Position numbers and translations under genes: made by a program | Source of the DNA: Agrobacterium tumefaciens | GTDB lineage: Bacteria; Pseudomonadota; Alphaproteobacteria; Rhizobiales; Rhizobiaceae | Length of the DNA stretch: 64,000 nucleotides | Reading direction: 5' to 3' | Assembly (NCBI RefSeq): GCF_000834635.1 | Contig: NZ_JXQV01000030.1 | Coordinates: 372,001 to 436,000, forward strand | Part shown: piece after piece, positions 18,923 through 27,855 of the stretch | How positions within the stretch are numbered: the first letter of the stretch is position 1 | Layout: each line of letters begins with the position of its first letter | The notes under the pieces: model-generated | What the model was told of the DNA's origin: nothing | The model's input: only the letters and a program-made list of their open reading frames with translations | The model's database searches: none

Positions 18923-19419
18923 CTCACACCACCCGCAATATCGATGCGCGAACCCGTGTGAACGATGACCTTTCCGTCTTTCATCGCAATCGCTTCGACG
19001 ATCCAATCACCCGCCGCGAGATCATGCTTGGCGGTAAAGATATTGGTCGCCTGCTTGTCCAGATCGAGCGAAAAATCCTGTTTCTCCCCCACCGGGCGGC
19101 GGAAATTCAGCGTGACCGAATCGGTATCGATGGCACCGCGCTGGGGATGGGACACATCATAGGCAATCGCATTGCCTTCAATGTGAAGTGCACCCACAAT
19201 GCCGGTTGCCGCCCGTGCCTTGGCGGCCTCCGCCTTGCCGTTGAACTGCTGGCTGGCCACATAGGTGTTCGGCACCACAAGCCCGCTCCAGCTGGTGACT
19301 GCATTCCACGCCATGGTCACGTTGACGGAGATGATGGTGCCGAAAAACAGAAGCATGATGGTCAGCATATGCCAGCCGGTAAAGGTAAAATCCGGCTTCT
19401 CGCGAGATTTAGTGCTCAT
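18919..19419 (-). CDS. fixH: cbb3 oxidase maturation protein FixH
   Basis: A 166-residue membrane-anchored protein of the FixH family. One N-terminal helix (GWHMLTIMLLFFGTIISVNVTMAW) is followed by VVPNTYVASQQFN, then a periplasmic beta-rich domain. FixH/CcoH interacts with the oxidase subunits and CcoS during assembly. Its ATG overlaps the fixG stop (ATGA) and its stop overlaps fixI (ATGA), so the four genes fixGHIS are translationally chained. Confidence 0.93.
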   Translation of the reverse strand: MSTKSREKPDFTFTGWHMLTIMLLFFGTIISVNVTMAWNAVTSWSGLVVPNTYVASQQFNGKAEAAKARAATGIVGALHIEGNAIAYDVSHPQRGAIDTDSVTLNFRRPVGEKQDFSLDLDKQATNIFTAKHDLAAGDWIVEAIAMKDGKVIVHTGSRIDIAGGVR

Positions 19420-21002
19420 TTGTGTGCTCCCGGCCCATTGAATGCGGCCTTGTAGTGCGCAGTTTCCGAATATTCGGCATCGGTGGCGATGAAGTAGAAA
19501 TCGTCGGTGGAATGTGTCGCGGCATCTCCCGGCAGGGTTACGAATACCCTGAGATTGGTGACTTCATCCGGCTTCACATGAATGGTGAAGCTACGGGCCG
19601 GTAGGTCGCTGACACCGTTGATTTTCATCACCGCCTGCGGCAGCCCGTCGATGGACAGTGTGATGTCGCGTGGCTGGGCGATCATGTTCAGCAGACGAAT
19701 GGTATAGCCATTGCGAATGGAGCCGCCCGATTCCAGCACATATTGCGGATTGCGATCATGCAGCACATTCACCGCCAGCCGCTCCCGTGTCGCAAGGCTG
19801 ACCATCATGACGACGCCGACGAGACACCAGATCGTCAGATAAAATACCGTGCGTGGGCGATAAATAATATGCCAGTCGAAATGCCTCACGGCATCCATAA
19901 AGCGCCCATCGGAATTTCGAACTTTCGATGGCTGTATGCTCTGCGCACCGTTATCGGTCGCAAGCGCCATATTAGCCTCGTATTCGTTCAGCGTTGCATA
20001 TGCAATCAGACCACGAGGCTTGGAAAGCTTGTCCATCACACCATCGCAGGCATCAATGCAGAGCGCACATGTTATGCACTCCAGCTGCTGGCCGTCTCTA
20101 ATATCGATGCCCATGGGACAGACGGCAACGCATGCATTGCAATCCACGCAATCGCCAACGGGTTGACCTGCTGCAATCGCCTTTTTGGCATGCTGCGTGC
20201 GAGGCTCTCCGCGCCAGTCATTATAGGTCACGACCAGCGAATGTTCATCCAGCATCGCAGCCTGAATGCGCGGCCATGGGCACATGTAGGTACAGACCTG
20301 CTCGCGCATCAATCCGCCGAACACGTAGGTCGTCGCGGTCAGGATCGCGACGGTATAATAGGCAACCATCGCCGCTTGGCCGGTCAGAAACTGCATGGCA
20401 AGTGTTGGCGCATCAGCAAAATAGAAGATCCACGCACCGCCCGTCAAAACTCCGATGACGAGCCATGTCGAATGCTTGAGCACCCGTTTGCGGATCTTAT
20501 CGAATGTCCATGGACCGGCATCGAGCTTCATGCGCGCATTGCGATCGCCCTCGATGTAACGCTCCACCACCAGAAACAGATCGACCCAGACCGTCTGCGG
20601 ACAGGTGTAACCACACCATGCGCGCCCAACGGCAGATGTCAGCAGGAACAGGCCGAAACCGGCCATGACGAGCAGTCCCGCGACATAGAAGAATTCCTGG
20701 GGCCATATTTCGATGAAGAAGAAATAGAAGCGGCGATTGACGATATCGATCAGCACCGCCTGATCCGGCGCATAGGGGCCGCGATCCCATCTCAGCCAAG
20801 GCGTGAGATAATAAATCCCGAGCGTGACCAGCATCACGATCCATTTGAACCGCCGGAACCGGCCTTCGGCACGCTTGGGAAATATCTTCTTGCGCGACTC
20901 GTAAAGCGGTTGTCTGATTTTTGCGGAATTGACGGGCTCAGCATGCAGTCTTTCGACCGTAGCAGAGCCATCACCATCATTTTCGGCGGTGTATATGTTC
21001 AT
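19416..21002 (-). CDS. fixG: cbb3 oxidase accessory polyferredoxin FixG/CcoG
   Basis: A 528-residue membrane ferredoxin; CcoG homologues reduce Cu2+ for delivery to the cbb3 oxidase. Seen: about five membrane helices, CGYTCP (130-135) and CTYMCP (237-242), a two-cluster ferredoxin domain CVDCNACVAVCP ... CITCALCIDACD (285-319), and an immunoglobulin-like C-terminal periplasmic domain. The upstream FixK-type box at 21061-21074 implies induction at low oxygen. First gene of the fixGHIS operon. Confidence 0.95.
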   Translation of the reverse strand: MNIYTAENDGDGSATVERLHAEPVNSAKIRQPLYESRKKIFPKRAEGRFRRFKWIVMLVTLGIYYLTPWLRWDRGPYAPDQAVLIDIVNRRFYFFFIEIWPQEFFYVAGLLVMAGFGLFLLTSAVGRAWCGYTCPQTVWVDLFLVVERYIEGDRNARMKLDAGPWTFDKIRKRVLKHSTWLVIGVLTGGAWIFYFADAPTLAMQFLTGQAAMVAYYTVAILTATTYVFGGLMREQVCTYMCPWPRIQAAMLDEHSLVVTYNDWRGEPRTQHAKKAIAAGQPVGDCVDCNACVAVCPMGIDIRDGQQLECITCALCIDACDGVMDKLSKPRGLIAYATLNEYEANMALATDNGAQSIQPSKVRNSDGRFMDAVRHFDWHIIYRPRTVFYLTIWCLVGVVMMVSLATRERLAVNVLHDRNPQYVLESGGSIRNGYTIRLLNMIAQPRDITLSIDGLPQAVMKINGVSDLPARSFTIHVKPDEVTNLRVFVTLPGDAATHSTDDFYFIATDAEYSETAHYKAAFNGPGAHK

Positions 21003-21060
21003 GGTCGTGAGGGTCCGGTTTCTTGTCCTTGCGTTTTGACATTTTGCCGGGCAACCATCC

Positions 21061-21074
21061 TTGACTTAGGTCAA
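21061..21074. promoter_or_regulatory. FixK/FNR-type anaerobox between fixG and the SRPBCC gene
   Basis: TTGACTTAGGTCAA is a perfect TTGAY-N4-RTCAA palindrome, 59 bases upstream of fixG and 49 bases upstream of the divergent gene at 21123. FixK and FnrN share this consensus, so the exact regulator cannot be told from the site. Confidence 0.88.
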
Positions 21075-21122
21075 GTGGACCAATGTGACGCACCCCAAGC
21101 GATCAGCGGGAGGAACCGAACC

Positions 21123-21524
21123 ATGACGGTCATGCCATCGCGCATCATCCATCTCTCCATCGCGCGCCCGTGGAAAGAGGTCTATGCCTTCGCATCCGAT
21201 CCCGCCCGCATGCCCCAATGGGCTGCTGGACTTGCCACGGGGCTGGTGCAAGATGGAGAAGAATGGATCGCGTCTGGCCCGCTGGGGGATGTCAGGGTAA
21301 AATTTGCAGACCGAAACGCCTTTGGCGTGATCGATCACAGCGTGACACTTCCGGATGGACTGCAGGTCTATAATGCCTTCCGCGTCACGCCGAATGGTGA
21401 CGGTGCGGAGGTCGCTTTTACGCTGATGAAACTGCCCGGCATCAGTGATGCAGATTTCGAGCGCGATGCGGCGATGGTGCTTGCCGATCTTGAGAGATTG
21501 AAGGCGTTGGTCGAGGGTGAATGA
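21123..21524 (+). CDS. SRPBCC-family protein encoded between the two fix operons
   Basis: A 133-residue protein with the START/Bet v1-like pattern: SIARPWKEVYAFASDPARMPQWAAGL at the N-terminus, alternating strands, and a C-terminal helix (DADFERDAAMVLADLERLKALVEG). Such folds bind hydrophobic ligands or act as small cyclases and hydrolases; the reaction here is unknown. A much longer frame (open from 19743) exists only as an antisense reading of fixG; ATG at 21123 follows GGGAGGA and is the real start. It diverges from fixG and shares the FixK-type box, so low-oxygen expression is possible. Confidence 0.85.
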   Translation: MTVMPSRIIHLSIARPWKEVYAFASDPARMPQWAAGLATGLVQDGEEWIASGPLGDVRVKFADRNAFGVIDHSVTLPDGLQVYNAFRVTPNGDGAEVAFTLMKLPGISDADFERDAAMVLADLERLKALVEGE

Positions 21525-21583
21525 GGCCTGAAACCAGCCCTCACTCGTCGTAGTTGGAAGATGGTGAGGTGAGATAAAGTCCC

Positions 21584-22447
21584 TTACTCGCCGCCGCCGA
21601 GCGAATGGACAAACAGCGTCAGCTGCTTGACTGTCGTATCGCCAAGGCGGGCGCCCCAGGCAGGCATTGCGCCATGCTTTGGAGCGCGAACCTGGGAAAT
21701 GATCCCATCCTCGCCCTTCGCCTTCAACCAAATGGCATCAGCAAGGTTTGGCGCACCGAACTCGCGGTTGCCCTTGGCGTCTTCACCGTGGCATGAGGCG
21801 CAATTGTCTGCATAGACGTGGCGACCCGGCTCCACCAGTGCCGCATTGTGCGGCGTGCCGGTAAGGCTCACAACATAAGCCGCGACCTGCTTGATCTCAT
21901 CGCCTTTCAGAATTTCAGCGAAAGCAGGCATTTCCGACATGCGGGTATCGGCATCTTCATTGAAGCGGATGCCATGGGTGATGGTCGTGTGAATGGCATC
22001 CACATTGCCGCCCCAAAGCCAGTCGTCATCATTGAGGTTTGGATAGCCGTTTCCACCTTCCGCACCAGAGCCATGGCACTGGATACAGTTGACCTTGAAC
22101 GCAGCCGCGCCGCCTGCTACCGCAAACTGCATCAGTTCGGGATCAGCCTTGATCTCATCAAAGGTCGATGATGCAATCTTCTCCAGATAGACATTCTGCG
22201 CAGCCTTGGCATCATTGCTTTCCGCTGCAAACTCTGCGCGGCTGTGCCAGCCGAGAAGACCCTGCGTGCTGCCACTGATGAGCGGCCATGCGGGAAAAGC
22301 AATGGTGTAGCCGATGGCCCAGACGATGGTGACGTAGAACGTCCAAACCCACCAGCGCGGCATGGGGTTGTTGAGTTCGCGAATGCCGTCCCACTCGTGA
22401 CCGGTGGTCGAGACGCCGCTGACGTCGTCAATGTGTTTATCGGACAT
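21584..22447 (-). CDS. fixP: cbb3-type cytochrome c oxidase subunit III FixP/CcoP
   Basis: Membrane-anchored dihaem cytochrome c that feeds electrons to the oxidase, 287 residues. An N-terminal membrane helix follows the conserved NNPMPRWWVWTFYVTIVWAIGY; two haem c sites are CIQCH (121-125) and CASCH (216-220), each with a downstream Met ligand candidate (SEMPAF and GAMPAWG). Last gene of fixNOQP; starts two bases after the fixQ stop. Confidence 0.95.
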   Translation of the reverse strand: MSDKHIDDVSGVSTTGHEWDGIRELNNPMPRWWVWTFYVTIVWAIGYTIAFPAWPLISGSTQGLLGWHSRAEFAAESNDAKAAQNVYLEKIASSTFDEIKADPELMQFAVAGGAAAFKVNCIQCHGSGAEGGNGYPNLNDDDWLWGGNVDAIHTTITHGIRFNEDADTRMSEMPAFAEILKGDEIKQVAAYVVSLTGTPHNAALVEPGRHVYADNCASCHGEDAKGNREFGAPNLADAIWLKAKGEDGIISQVRAPKHGAMPAWGARLGDTTVKQLTLFVHSLGGGE

Positions 22448-22449
22448 GT

Positions 22450-22602
22450 TCAGTCCTCCTTGAGCGGAATGCTGGCAGCATCGTCTGCGGCTTTCTTGGA
22501 ACCGGGACGAAGCGTGAAAACGACGACCCCTGCGAAGAACAGGGCCATGGCAAGCAGGCCCCAGCTATCGGCGAAGTGGCGCATGGCGGTATAGGTTTCC
22601 AT
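22450..22602 (-). CDS. fixQ: cbb3-type cytochrome oxidase subunit IV FixQ/CcoQ
   Basis: A 50-residue single-helix protein: METYTAMRHFADSWGLLAMA, then a hydrophobic stretch and the basic FTLRPGSKK that marks CcoQ. It lies between fixO (11 bases before) and fixP (2 bases after) in the canonical order. CcoQ stabilises the assembled oxidase, particularly when oxygen is present. Short but unambiguous by position and motif. Confidence 0.93.
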   Translation of the reverse strand: METYTAMRHFADSWGLLAMALFFAGVVVFTLRPGSKKAADDAASIPLKED

Positions 22603-22613
22603 GGTGCGCCTCC

Positions 22614-23345
22614 TCAGCGATAACCGGCGGCATCGTCATAGGTCGAGAAATCGACCAACGTGCCGAGCATTTGCAGATAGGCAACCAGCGCATCCATTTC
22701 GGTCAGCTTTGCCGGATCACCGTCGAAATCGCCAATTTTCGCCTTCGGATAACGGGCCTCAAGGCTCGTTGTGTCGGCATTGGGATCAGCCTGTGCGTGA
22801 AGATCAGCCACAGCGCTGTCGATCATTTCATCGCTATAGGGAACTCCCACCATCCGGTTGGCCTTCAGGTCCATGGAGACATTGGTGACCTTGAGTGGCG
22901 TGGTCTTCAGGAACGAGTAGCTGGGCATCACCGATTCCGGCACGACGTCACGCGGCTCGTTCAGATGCTGTACGTGCCACTCGTTGGAGTAACGGCCACC
23001 GACGCGCGCAAGGTCCGGCCCTGTGCGTTTCGAGCCCCACTGGAACGGATGGTCATACATGCTTTCCGCCGCCAGGCTGTAGTGACCGTAACGCTCCACT
23101 TCGTCACGGAAAGGCCGGATCATCTGGCTGTGGCAAACGTAGCAGCCCTCACGCAGATAAATGTTGCGGCCCGCCAGTTCGAGCGGTGAATAGGGCCGCA
23201 TGCCCTCCACCTTCTCAATGGTATTTTCGAGGTAGAACAGCGGCGCGATTTCCACGATACCGCCGATGGCGACGACAGCCAGCGAACCGACGAGAAGCAA
23301 GGTTGCGTTTCGTTCGATGACGCCATGTTTGTCGAGAATAGACAT
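22614..23345 (-). CDS. fixO: cbb3-type cytochrome c oxidase subunit II FixO/CcoO
   Basis: Monohaem cytochrome c subunit of 243 residues. One N-terminal helix ([22 protein letters not shown]), then [14 protein letters not shown] with the haem c site CYVCH (68-72), and [14 protein letters not shown] typical of the subunit. ATG at 23345 follows GAGGAG; the frame open to 23360 is not used. Second gene of fixNOQP, 11 bases after fixN. Confidence 0.95.
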   Translation of the reverse strand: MSILDKHGVIERNATLLLVGSLAVVAIGGIVEIAPLFYLENTIEKVEGMRPYSPLELAGRNIYLREGCYVCHSQMIRPFRDEVERYGHYSLAAESMYDHPFQWGSKRTGPDLARVGGRYSNEWHVQHLNEPRDVVPESVMPSYSFLKTTPLKVTNVSMDLKANRMVGVPYSDEMIDSAVADLHAQADPNADTTSLEARYPKAKIGDFDGDPAKLTEMDALVAYLQMLGTLVDFSTYDDAAGYR

Positions 23346-23356
23346 GGTGAAACTCC

Positions 23357-24979
23357 TCATTCCGCCGGTTGCAGCTTGGGCGCGGCGGCCTTGAAGCCCG
23401 CTTCGTCACGCTGGTAGCCGAGAATTGTCATGGTGACGTTGTAGGCCATGATCAGCGCGCCTCCGAGGAACATGGCGCCGCCCAATGCACGCAGCAGATA
23501 GTAAGGGAAGAGTGCAGCGACGGTTTCGGCAAAGGAGTAAACCAGGAAGCCCTGCGAGTCGTATTCACGCCACATCAATCCCTGCTGGATGCCGGCTACC
23601 CACATGACGGCGGCGTAGACGACGATGCCGAGTGTTGCGAGCCAGAAGTGCCAGTTCACCATCTGCATGCTGTAGAGCCGTTCACGGTTCCACAATTTCG
23701 GCGTCAGGTAGTAGATCGCACCGAAGGTGATCATGCCGTTCCAGCCAAGAGCGCCGGAGTGAACATGGCCGATGGTCCAGTCGGTATAGTGGCTGAGCGA
23801 GTTGACGGCCTTGATGGACATCATCGGGCCTTCGAACGTCGCCATGCCATAGAAGGCAACGGCCATAACCATCATGCGAACGATAGGATCGGTACGGATC
23901 TTGTCCCATGCGCCAGACAGCGTCATCAGACCGTTGATCATGCCACCCCAGGAAGGCATCCACAGCATGATGGAAAAGACCATGCCCAGCGTCTGCGCCC
24001 AGTCGGGCAGAGCCGTATAGTGCAGGTGGTGCGGACCCGCCCAGATATACATGAAGATCAGCGCCCAGAAGTGGATGATCGACAACCGGTAGGAATAGAC
24101 CGGGCGGTTCACCTGCTTGGGAATGAAGTAGTACATCATGCCGAGGAACCCGGCAGTCAGGAAGAAGCCGACCGCGTTGTGTCCATACCACCACTGCGTC
24201 AACGCATCCTGCACGCCCGAGAAAGCCGAGTAGCTTTTAACGCCGAGGAACGAGACCGGCATCGACAGGTTGTTGACGATGTGCAGCATGGCGATGGTGA
24301 CGATGAAGGCGAGGTAGAACCAGTTCGCAACATAGATGTGCGGCTCTTTGCGCTTCAGAATCGTGCCGAGGAAGGTGATGAGATAACAGACCCAGACAAT
24401 CGTCAGCCAGATATCGACATACCACTCAGGCTCGGCATATTCCTTGCTCTGGGTGATGCCCAGAAGGTAGCCGGTAGCCGCCATGATGATGAAGAGGTTG
24501 TAGCCCCAGAACACGAACCAGCCGAGATCGCCGCCGAACAACCGTGCCCGTGATGTGCGTTGCACCACGTAGAACGAGGTCGCAATCAGCGCATTGCCGC
24601 CAAAGGCAAAAATCACAGCTGATGTGTGAAGTGGGCGAACACGGCCGAAGTTGAACCAGGGTTCGACGTTGAGGTCGGGAAAAGCCAGTTGCAGGGCAAT
24701 GACGACGCCCACGAGGAAACCGACGACACCCCAAAAGACAGTGGCAATCACGCCATAGCGAATGACTCCATCGAAATACTCCGATTGAAGCCGAGCTTTT
24801 TCAGCAGGATCGACTGGTGCAAAGGAGACGAAGCGCAGCATGATGGCCGCGCCCGTCAGAAGCACGAAAAACAGCACCCACATATGGGCGGCAAAAAGAT
24901 CATCGTAGGCGAAAGCCGCCCCGAGTAGCGCGAGGAAGGCCCCGATGCCGACCGTCGCAATTCCTAATACAGAGTTCAT
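23357..24979 (-). CDS. fixN: cbb3-type cytochrome c oxidase subunit I FixN/CcoN
   Basis: Catalytic haem-copper subunit of 540 residues with about twelve or more membrane helices. It shows [18 protein letters not shown] with a haem-ligand His, the CuB region [42 protein letters not shown] and the paired-ligand stretch [18 protein letters not shown]. The cbb3 class lacks the usual Tyr position of A-type oxidases, consistent with WWYGHN. High oxygen affinity lets it serve microaerobic respiration. A FixK-type box lies about 116 bases upstream. Confidence 0.96.
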   Translation of the reverse strand: MNSVLGIATVGIGAFLALLGAAFAYDDLFAAHMWVLFFVLLTGAAIMLRFVSFAPVDPAEKARLQSEYFDGVIRYGVIATVFWGVVGFLVGVVIALQLAFPDLNVEPWFNFGRVRPLHTSAVIFAFGGNALIATSFYVVQRTSRARLFGGDLGWFVFWGYNLFIIMAATGYLLGITQSKEYAEPEWYVDIWLTIVWVCYLITFLGTILKRKEPHIYVANWFYLAFIVTIAMLHIVNNLSMPVSFLGVKSYSAFSGVQDALTQWWYGHNAVGFFLTAGFLGMMYYFIPKQVNRPVYSYRLSIIHFWALIFMYIWAGPHHLHYTALPDWAQTLGMVFSIMLWMPSWGGMINGLMTLSGAWDKIRTDPIVRMMVMAVAFYGMATFEGPMMSIKAVNSLSHYTDWTIGHVHSGALGWNGMITFGAIYYLTPKLWNRERLYSMQMVNWHFWLATLGIVVYAAVMWVAGIQQGLMWREYDSQGFLVYSFAETVAALFPYYLLRALGGAMFLGGALIMAYNVTMTILGYQRDEAGFKAAAPKLQPAE

Positions 24980-25094
24980 TGTTGGTTTCCCCCAACGTCA
25001 TCGCAGATAAGACGCTGGGCAGGCACCACTCATGAAGGCGGCAAGCGTGCTTTCGCGTCATCTGCTGCTTTGACACCGCTAGGGGCAAGCGGCC

Positions 25095-25108
25095 TTGATC
25101 CATATCAA
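25095..25108. promoter_or_regulatory. FixK/FNR-type anaerobox upstream of fixN
   Basis: TTGATCCATATCAA matches TTGAT-N4-ATCAA exactly. It lies 116 bases before the fixN start and 44 bases past the cobU stop, so it most likely controls fixNOQP. Confidence 0.9.
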
Positions 25109-25151
25109 GTCGGAGTGATGGAAGGTGGAGCGCAAAATCGCTTGAGAGCGA

Positions 25152-25688
25152 TCATCCCTTCATTTTGAGGGGCAACCCAGCGGCAATGAAGTAAACCTCT
25201 TTGGCAACGGCTGCGATCTGCTGGTGCAGGCGACCAGAATGATCGCGAAACTGGCGAGCCATGCGATTATCGGGCACGATGCCGAGCCCCACCTCGTTGG
25301 AAACAAAAACGATTTTGGCCTTTGCCTGGCTGGCATGCGCAACCAGAGGCGCAAACGCGTCCTCTACGTTCACGCCCTCCTCCAGCATCAAATTGGTCAC
25401 CCAAAGCGTCAGGCAATCAACAAGGATTGTGTTTTCAGGCTGATCTAGGCGCGCCAAAGTGTCGGTCAGGGCCAATGGTTCTTCATGCGTCTCCCAGCCC
25501 TCGCCACGGCGATCGCGATGTTGAAGGATGCGCTCCCTCATTTCGTCATCCCATGCGCGGCCGGTAGCAATGTAATGCGCCCGCCCCTCTTGCGAGAGAA
25601 CCATGTCCTCGGCAAACGCAGACTTGCCCGAGCGAGCACCGCCAAGAACAAGCACACAGCGGGACGCATCAAGCATTCGATAAATCAT
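25152..25688 (-). CDS. cobU: Adenosylcobinamide kinase / adenosylcobinamide-phosphate guanylyltransferase
   Basis: Bifunctional CobU/CobP, 178 residues, which phosphorylates adenosylcobinamide and attaches GMP in cobalamin nucleotide-loop assembly. P-loop [35 protein letters not shown] and [17 protein letters not shown] are all characteristic. The C-terminus ([12 protein letters not shown]) ends near the fixN promoter. Neither ATG at 25688 nor ATG at 25676 has a good ribosome binding site. No other cob gene is in the window; upstream there is a structured region (25712-25824). Confidence 0.93.
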   Translation of the reverse strand: MIYRMLDASRCVLVLGGARSGKSAFAEDMVLSQEGRAHYIATGRAWDDEMRERILQHRDRRGEGWETHEEPLALTDTLARLDQPENTILVDCLTLWVTNLMLEEGVNVEDAFAPLVAHASQAKAKIVFVSNEVGLGIVPDNRMARQFRDHSGRLHQQIAAVAKEVYFIAAGLPLKMKG

Positions 25689-25711
25689 TCAATGGGATGG
25701 AAAACGATCCG

Positions 25712-25824
25712 GCTGCCTCTGCGACATCAGTCGCAAGCCTGGCAGCGTTTGACGGGAAAAGAGAACGATTCGTAGATATGGAGGCGTTCTCCCGGTCAAT
25801 CCCGTCACACTCACCCGGTAGTGA
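25712..25824. other. Structured intergenic segment upstream of cobU
   Basis: Within the 441-base gap 25689-26129 there are three nested or adjacent hairpins. GCTGCC/GGCAGC (25712 and 25741-25746) encloses GCGAC/GTCGC. AGCGT, GACGGG and GAGAACG (25744-25767) pair with CGTTCTC, CCCGTC and ACACT (25785-25811), enclosing a loop. TCAC/GTGA flank CCGGTA at 25811-25824. The palindromic elements read equally on both strands, but cobU is the nearest gene. On the cobU strand a stretch resembling the end of a B12 box (GGGAGAACGCC) is present, but the core CCCCGC..AACTG box is not. The remainder of the gap shows nothing I recognise. Confidence 0.45.
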
Positions 25825-26129
25825 AACCCAGCCCGTTTACCCGTCCACACAATGCGGACATGTCAGTAAATGTGCTCGGCTCAAAAGCGCCGGATCGTCA
25901 TCTAAAAATAGGGATGATCCGTGACATTGTCAAACCAAGAGGATGCACAGCCGGTACGAAAAACCAAATCCGGCGTGCAGCAACACCAATGCCGGTATTT
26001 TGTTACCATACAGTTAGCGCCGACACAGAAAGAGCGGATGGATGATTTTCCAGCCAGATTGCCATGCGGTCAAATCCCCTCAATATAGCGCGGGAGATTC
26101 GGACCAAGAGCCAAAGGTAGACAGCAATC

Positions 26130-26825
26130 ATGACGACCATTGATTACGTAGCATTGATCGTTTTTTTGGTGCTGTGGACTTCCTACACCTACATCACCAC
26201 GGCAAAAACGCCATTTTCACGCACAAGCCTCAATCAGGCGATGGGAGAACGTCGCCGTCAGTGGATTTACAATTCCCTGACCCGCGACCTGAAAATGATC
26301 GATACGCAGATCATGGCGGGCCTGCAGAACGGAACGGCCTTCTTCGCCTCCACCTCCATATTTGCCATTGGCGGATGTTTCGCGCTGCTCGGCGCGACGG
26401 ATCAGGTCGAGTCTGTCTTTAGTGACCTGCCCTTCGTTCACTATGCTGGCCGCACGGCTTTTGAACTCAAGGTCATGGGGCTGACCTGTCTCTTCGGCTA
26501 TGCTTTCTTCAAATTTGGGTGGTCGTACCGCCTGTTCAACTACTGCACCATTCTCTTTGGCGGCATGCCAATGATGCATCAGACCAATGAAAACAGACAG
26601 GCAGCGGAACACGCCGCCGAAAAAGTTATTCGCATGAACATCATCGCTGCGAAAAACTTCAATGAGGGCCTCCGAACCATCTTCTTTTCCATCGGCTATC
26701 TCGGCTGGTTCATCAGCCCCTATGTTTTCATGGCAACGACGGTCATCATCATGGTGGCACTGTTGCGCCGGCAGTTCTTCTCGGAAGCGCGCCTTGCCAT
26801 CATGGACGACCTGAAAGCGCCATGA
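26130..26825 (+). CDS. DUF599 family membrane protein
   Basis: A 231-residue inner-membrane protein with about four hydrophobic segments: DYVALIVFLVLWTSYTYI at the start, FFASTSIFAIGGCFALLG, KVMGLTCLFGYAFFKFGWSYRLFNYC and a C-terminal FISPYVFMATTVIIMVALL. The RRQWIYNSLTRDLKMIDTQIM segment is typical of DUF599. Function is unknown for the family. It starts behind AAAGGTAG and may be co-transcribed with the DUF1624 gene 63 bases downstream. Confidence 0.82.
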   Translation: MTTIDYVALIVFLVLWTSYTYITTAKTPFSRTSLNQAMGERRRQWIYNSLTRDLKMIDTQIMAGLQNGTAFFASTSIFAIGGCFALLGATDQVESVFSDLPFVHYAGRTAFELKVMGLTCLFGYAFFKFGWSYRLFNYCTILFGGMPMMHQTNENRQAAEHAAEKVIRMNIIAAKNFNEGLRTIFFSIGYLGWFISPYVFMATTVIIMVALLRRQFFSEARLAIMDDLKAP

Positions 26826-26888
26826 AATCGCCGCACTTCACAGGCGAAGCGCTGAGATTCAATTGTTACCGTTGCGAAGGACGGATGT

Positions 26889-27845
26889 ATGAGTGAAGTT
26901 CCGGCAACGGCTGATATTACACGATCAAAGGGCCGCATTGGCGCACTGGACACATTGCGCGGCATCGCCCTCATTGCCATGGCAAGCTACCACTTCACCT
27001 GGGATCTGGAGATGTTCGGATATCTGGATCCGGGCACCGCAACGCAGGGCTGGTGGCGGCTTTATGCGCGTGGAATAGCCAGCACATTTCTGTTTCTAGC
27101 CGGTTTCAGCCTTTACCTCGCGCATCGGCGCGGCGTGCACTGGCCATCCTACGGCAAACGTTTTGCCATGGTAGCGGGCGCTGCACTCCTGATCTCTGTC
27201 GCGACTTATTTTGCGGTGCCGGACGGCTGGATTTTCTTTGGCATTCTCCACAATATCGCGACAGCCAGCCTGATAGGCCTGCTGTTCCTGCGGCTTCCGT
27301 TTTTTGTGACCCTGGTTTTTGCAGCACTTGCTCTTATCGCACCGCGATACCTCAGCTCAGACGCTTTCAATCCCATCTGGTTGTCATGGATCGGCTTGTC
27401 GACCGCGCCTCCCCGCTCAAACGACTACGTGCCGCTGCTGCCTTTTCTGGCACCATTTCTTCTGGGGCTGGCGATCTCCCAATTCGTAACGCCCCGCGGT
27501 TGGCTTGATCGCTTCAGAAAGCCCAGTGGGCGAAAGAATATTCTGGCTCTGTTCGGGCGACACAGCCTTCTTTTCTACCTAGTCCATCAACCGGTGCTGA
27601 TCGCCATCGTGTATCTGGCGTCGCTGGTAGCCCCAGTCGATCAGGTCGAAAACTACAAAACGAGCTGCGAGATGAGCTGCCTTAAGCAGCAGGATAATGC
27701 GGAACTTTGCCAGCGTTTCTGCGGCTGCACACTGGAAAAGCTCCAGGCAGAAAGCCTGTTTGAGCCTATGATGGCAAACAAATTAGCGGAAGCGCAGCAG
27801 TCTCAAATAGGCGAAATCGCCGCGCAGTGTTCAAGCGAGATGTAG
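26889..27845 (+). CDS. DUF1624 (acyltransferase-like) membrane protein with Cys-rich tail
   Basis: A 318-residue polytopic protein of the DUF1624 family, related to heparan-alpha-glucosaminide N-acetyltransferases and the acyltransferase-3 group. RIGALDTLRGIALIAMASYHFTWDL carries the family Arg/Asp and His. About eight helices follow up to FGRHSLLFYLVHQPVLIAIVYL. The C-terminal 70 residues lie outside the membrane and contain CEMSC and CQRFCGC plus one more Cys, i.e. CX3C-X9-CX3CXC, suggesting disulfides or a metal site. The acylated substrate is unknown. Confidence 0.82.
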   Translation: MSEVPATADITRSKGRIGALDTLRGIALIAMASYHFTWDLEMFGYLDPGTATQGWWRLYARGIASTFLFLAGFSLYLAHRRGVHWPSYGKRFAMVAGAALLISVATYFAVPDGWIFFGILHNIATASLIGLLFLRLPFFVTLVFAALALIAPRYLSSDAFNPIWLSWIGLSTAPPRSNDYVPLLPFLAPFLLGLAISQFVTPRGWLDRFRKPSGRKNILALFGRHSLLFYLVHQPVLIAIVYLASLVAPVDQVENYKTSCEMSCLKQQDNAELCQRFCGCTLEKLQAESLFEPMMANKLAEAQQSQIGEIAAQCSSEM

Positions 27846-27855
27846 TGGGTATCGA

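Noticed and set aside
19743-21122. N-terminal 460 residues of a 593-residue plus-strand frame
   Set aside because: This part is antisense to fixG. Only the last 133 residues form a real gene, with its own ribosome binding site at 21108.
23369-24553. 394-residue plus-strand frame
   Set aside because: Antisense of fixN; no domain and His/Asp/Glu-rich as expected from the reverse of a membrane protein gene.
25712-25930. Cobalamin riboswitch before cobU
   Set aside because: Position fits, but the conserved core and peripheral elements could not be found on either strand; reported only as an unassigned structured element.
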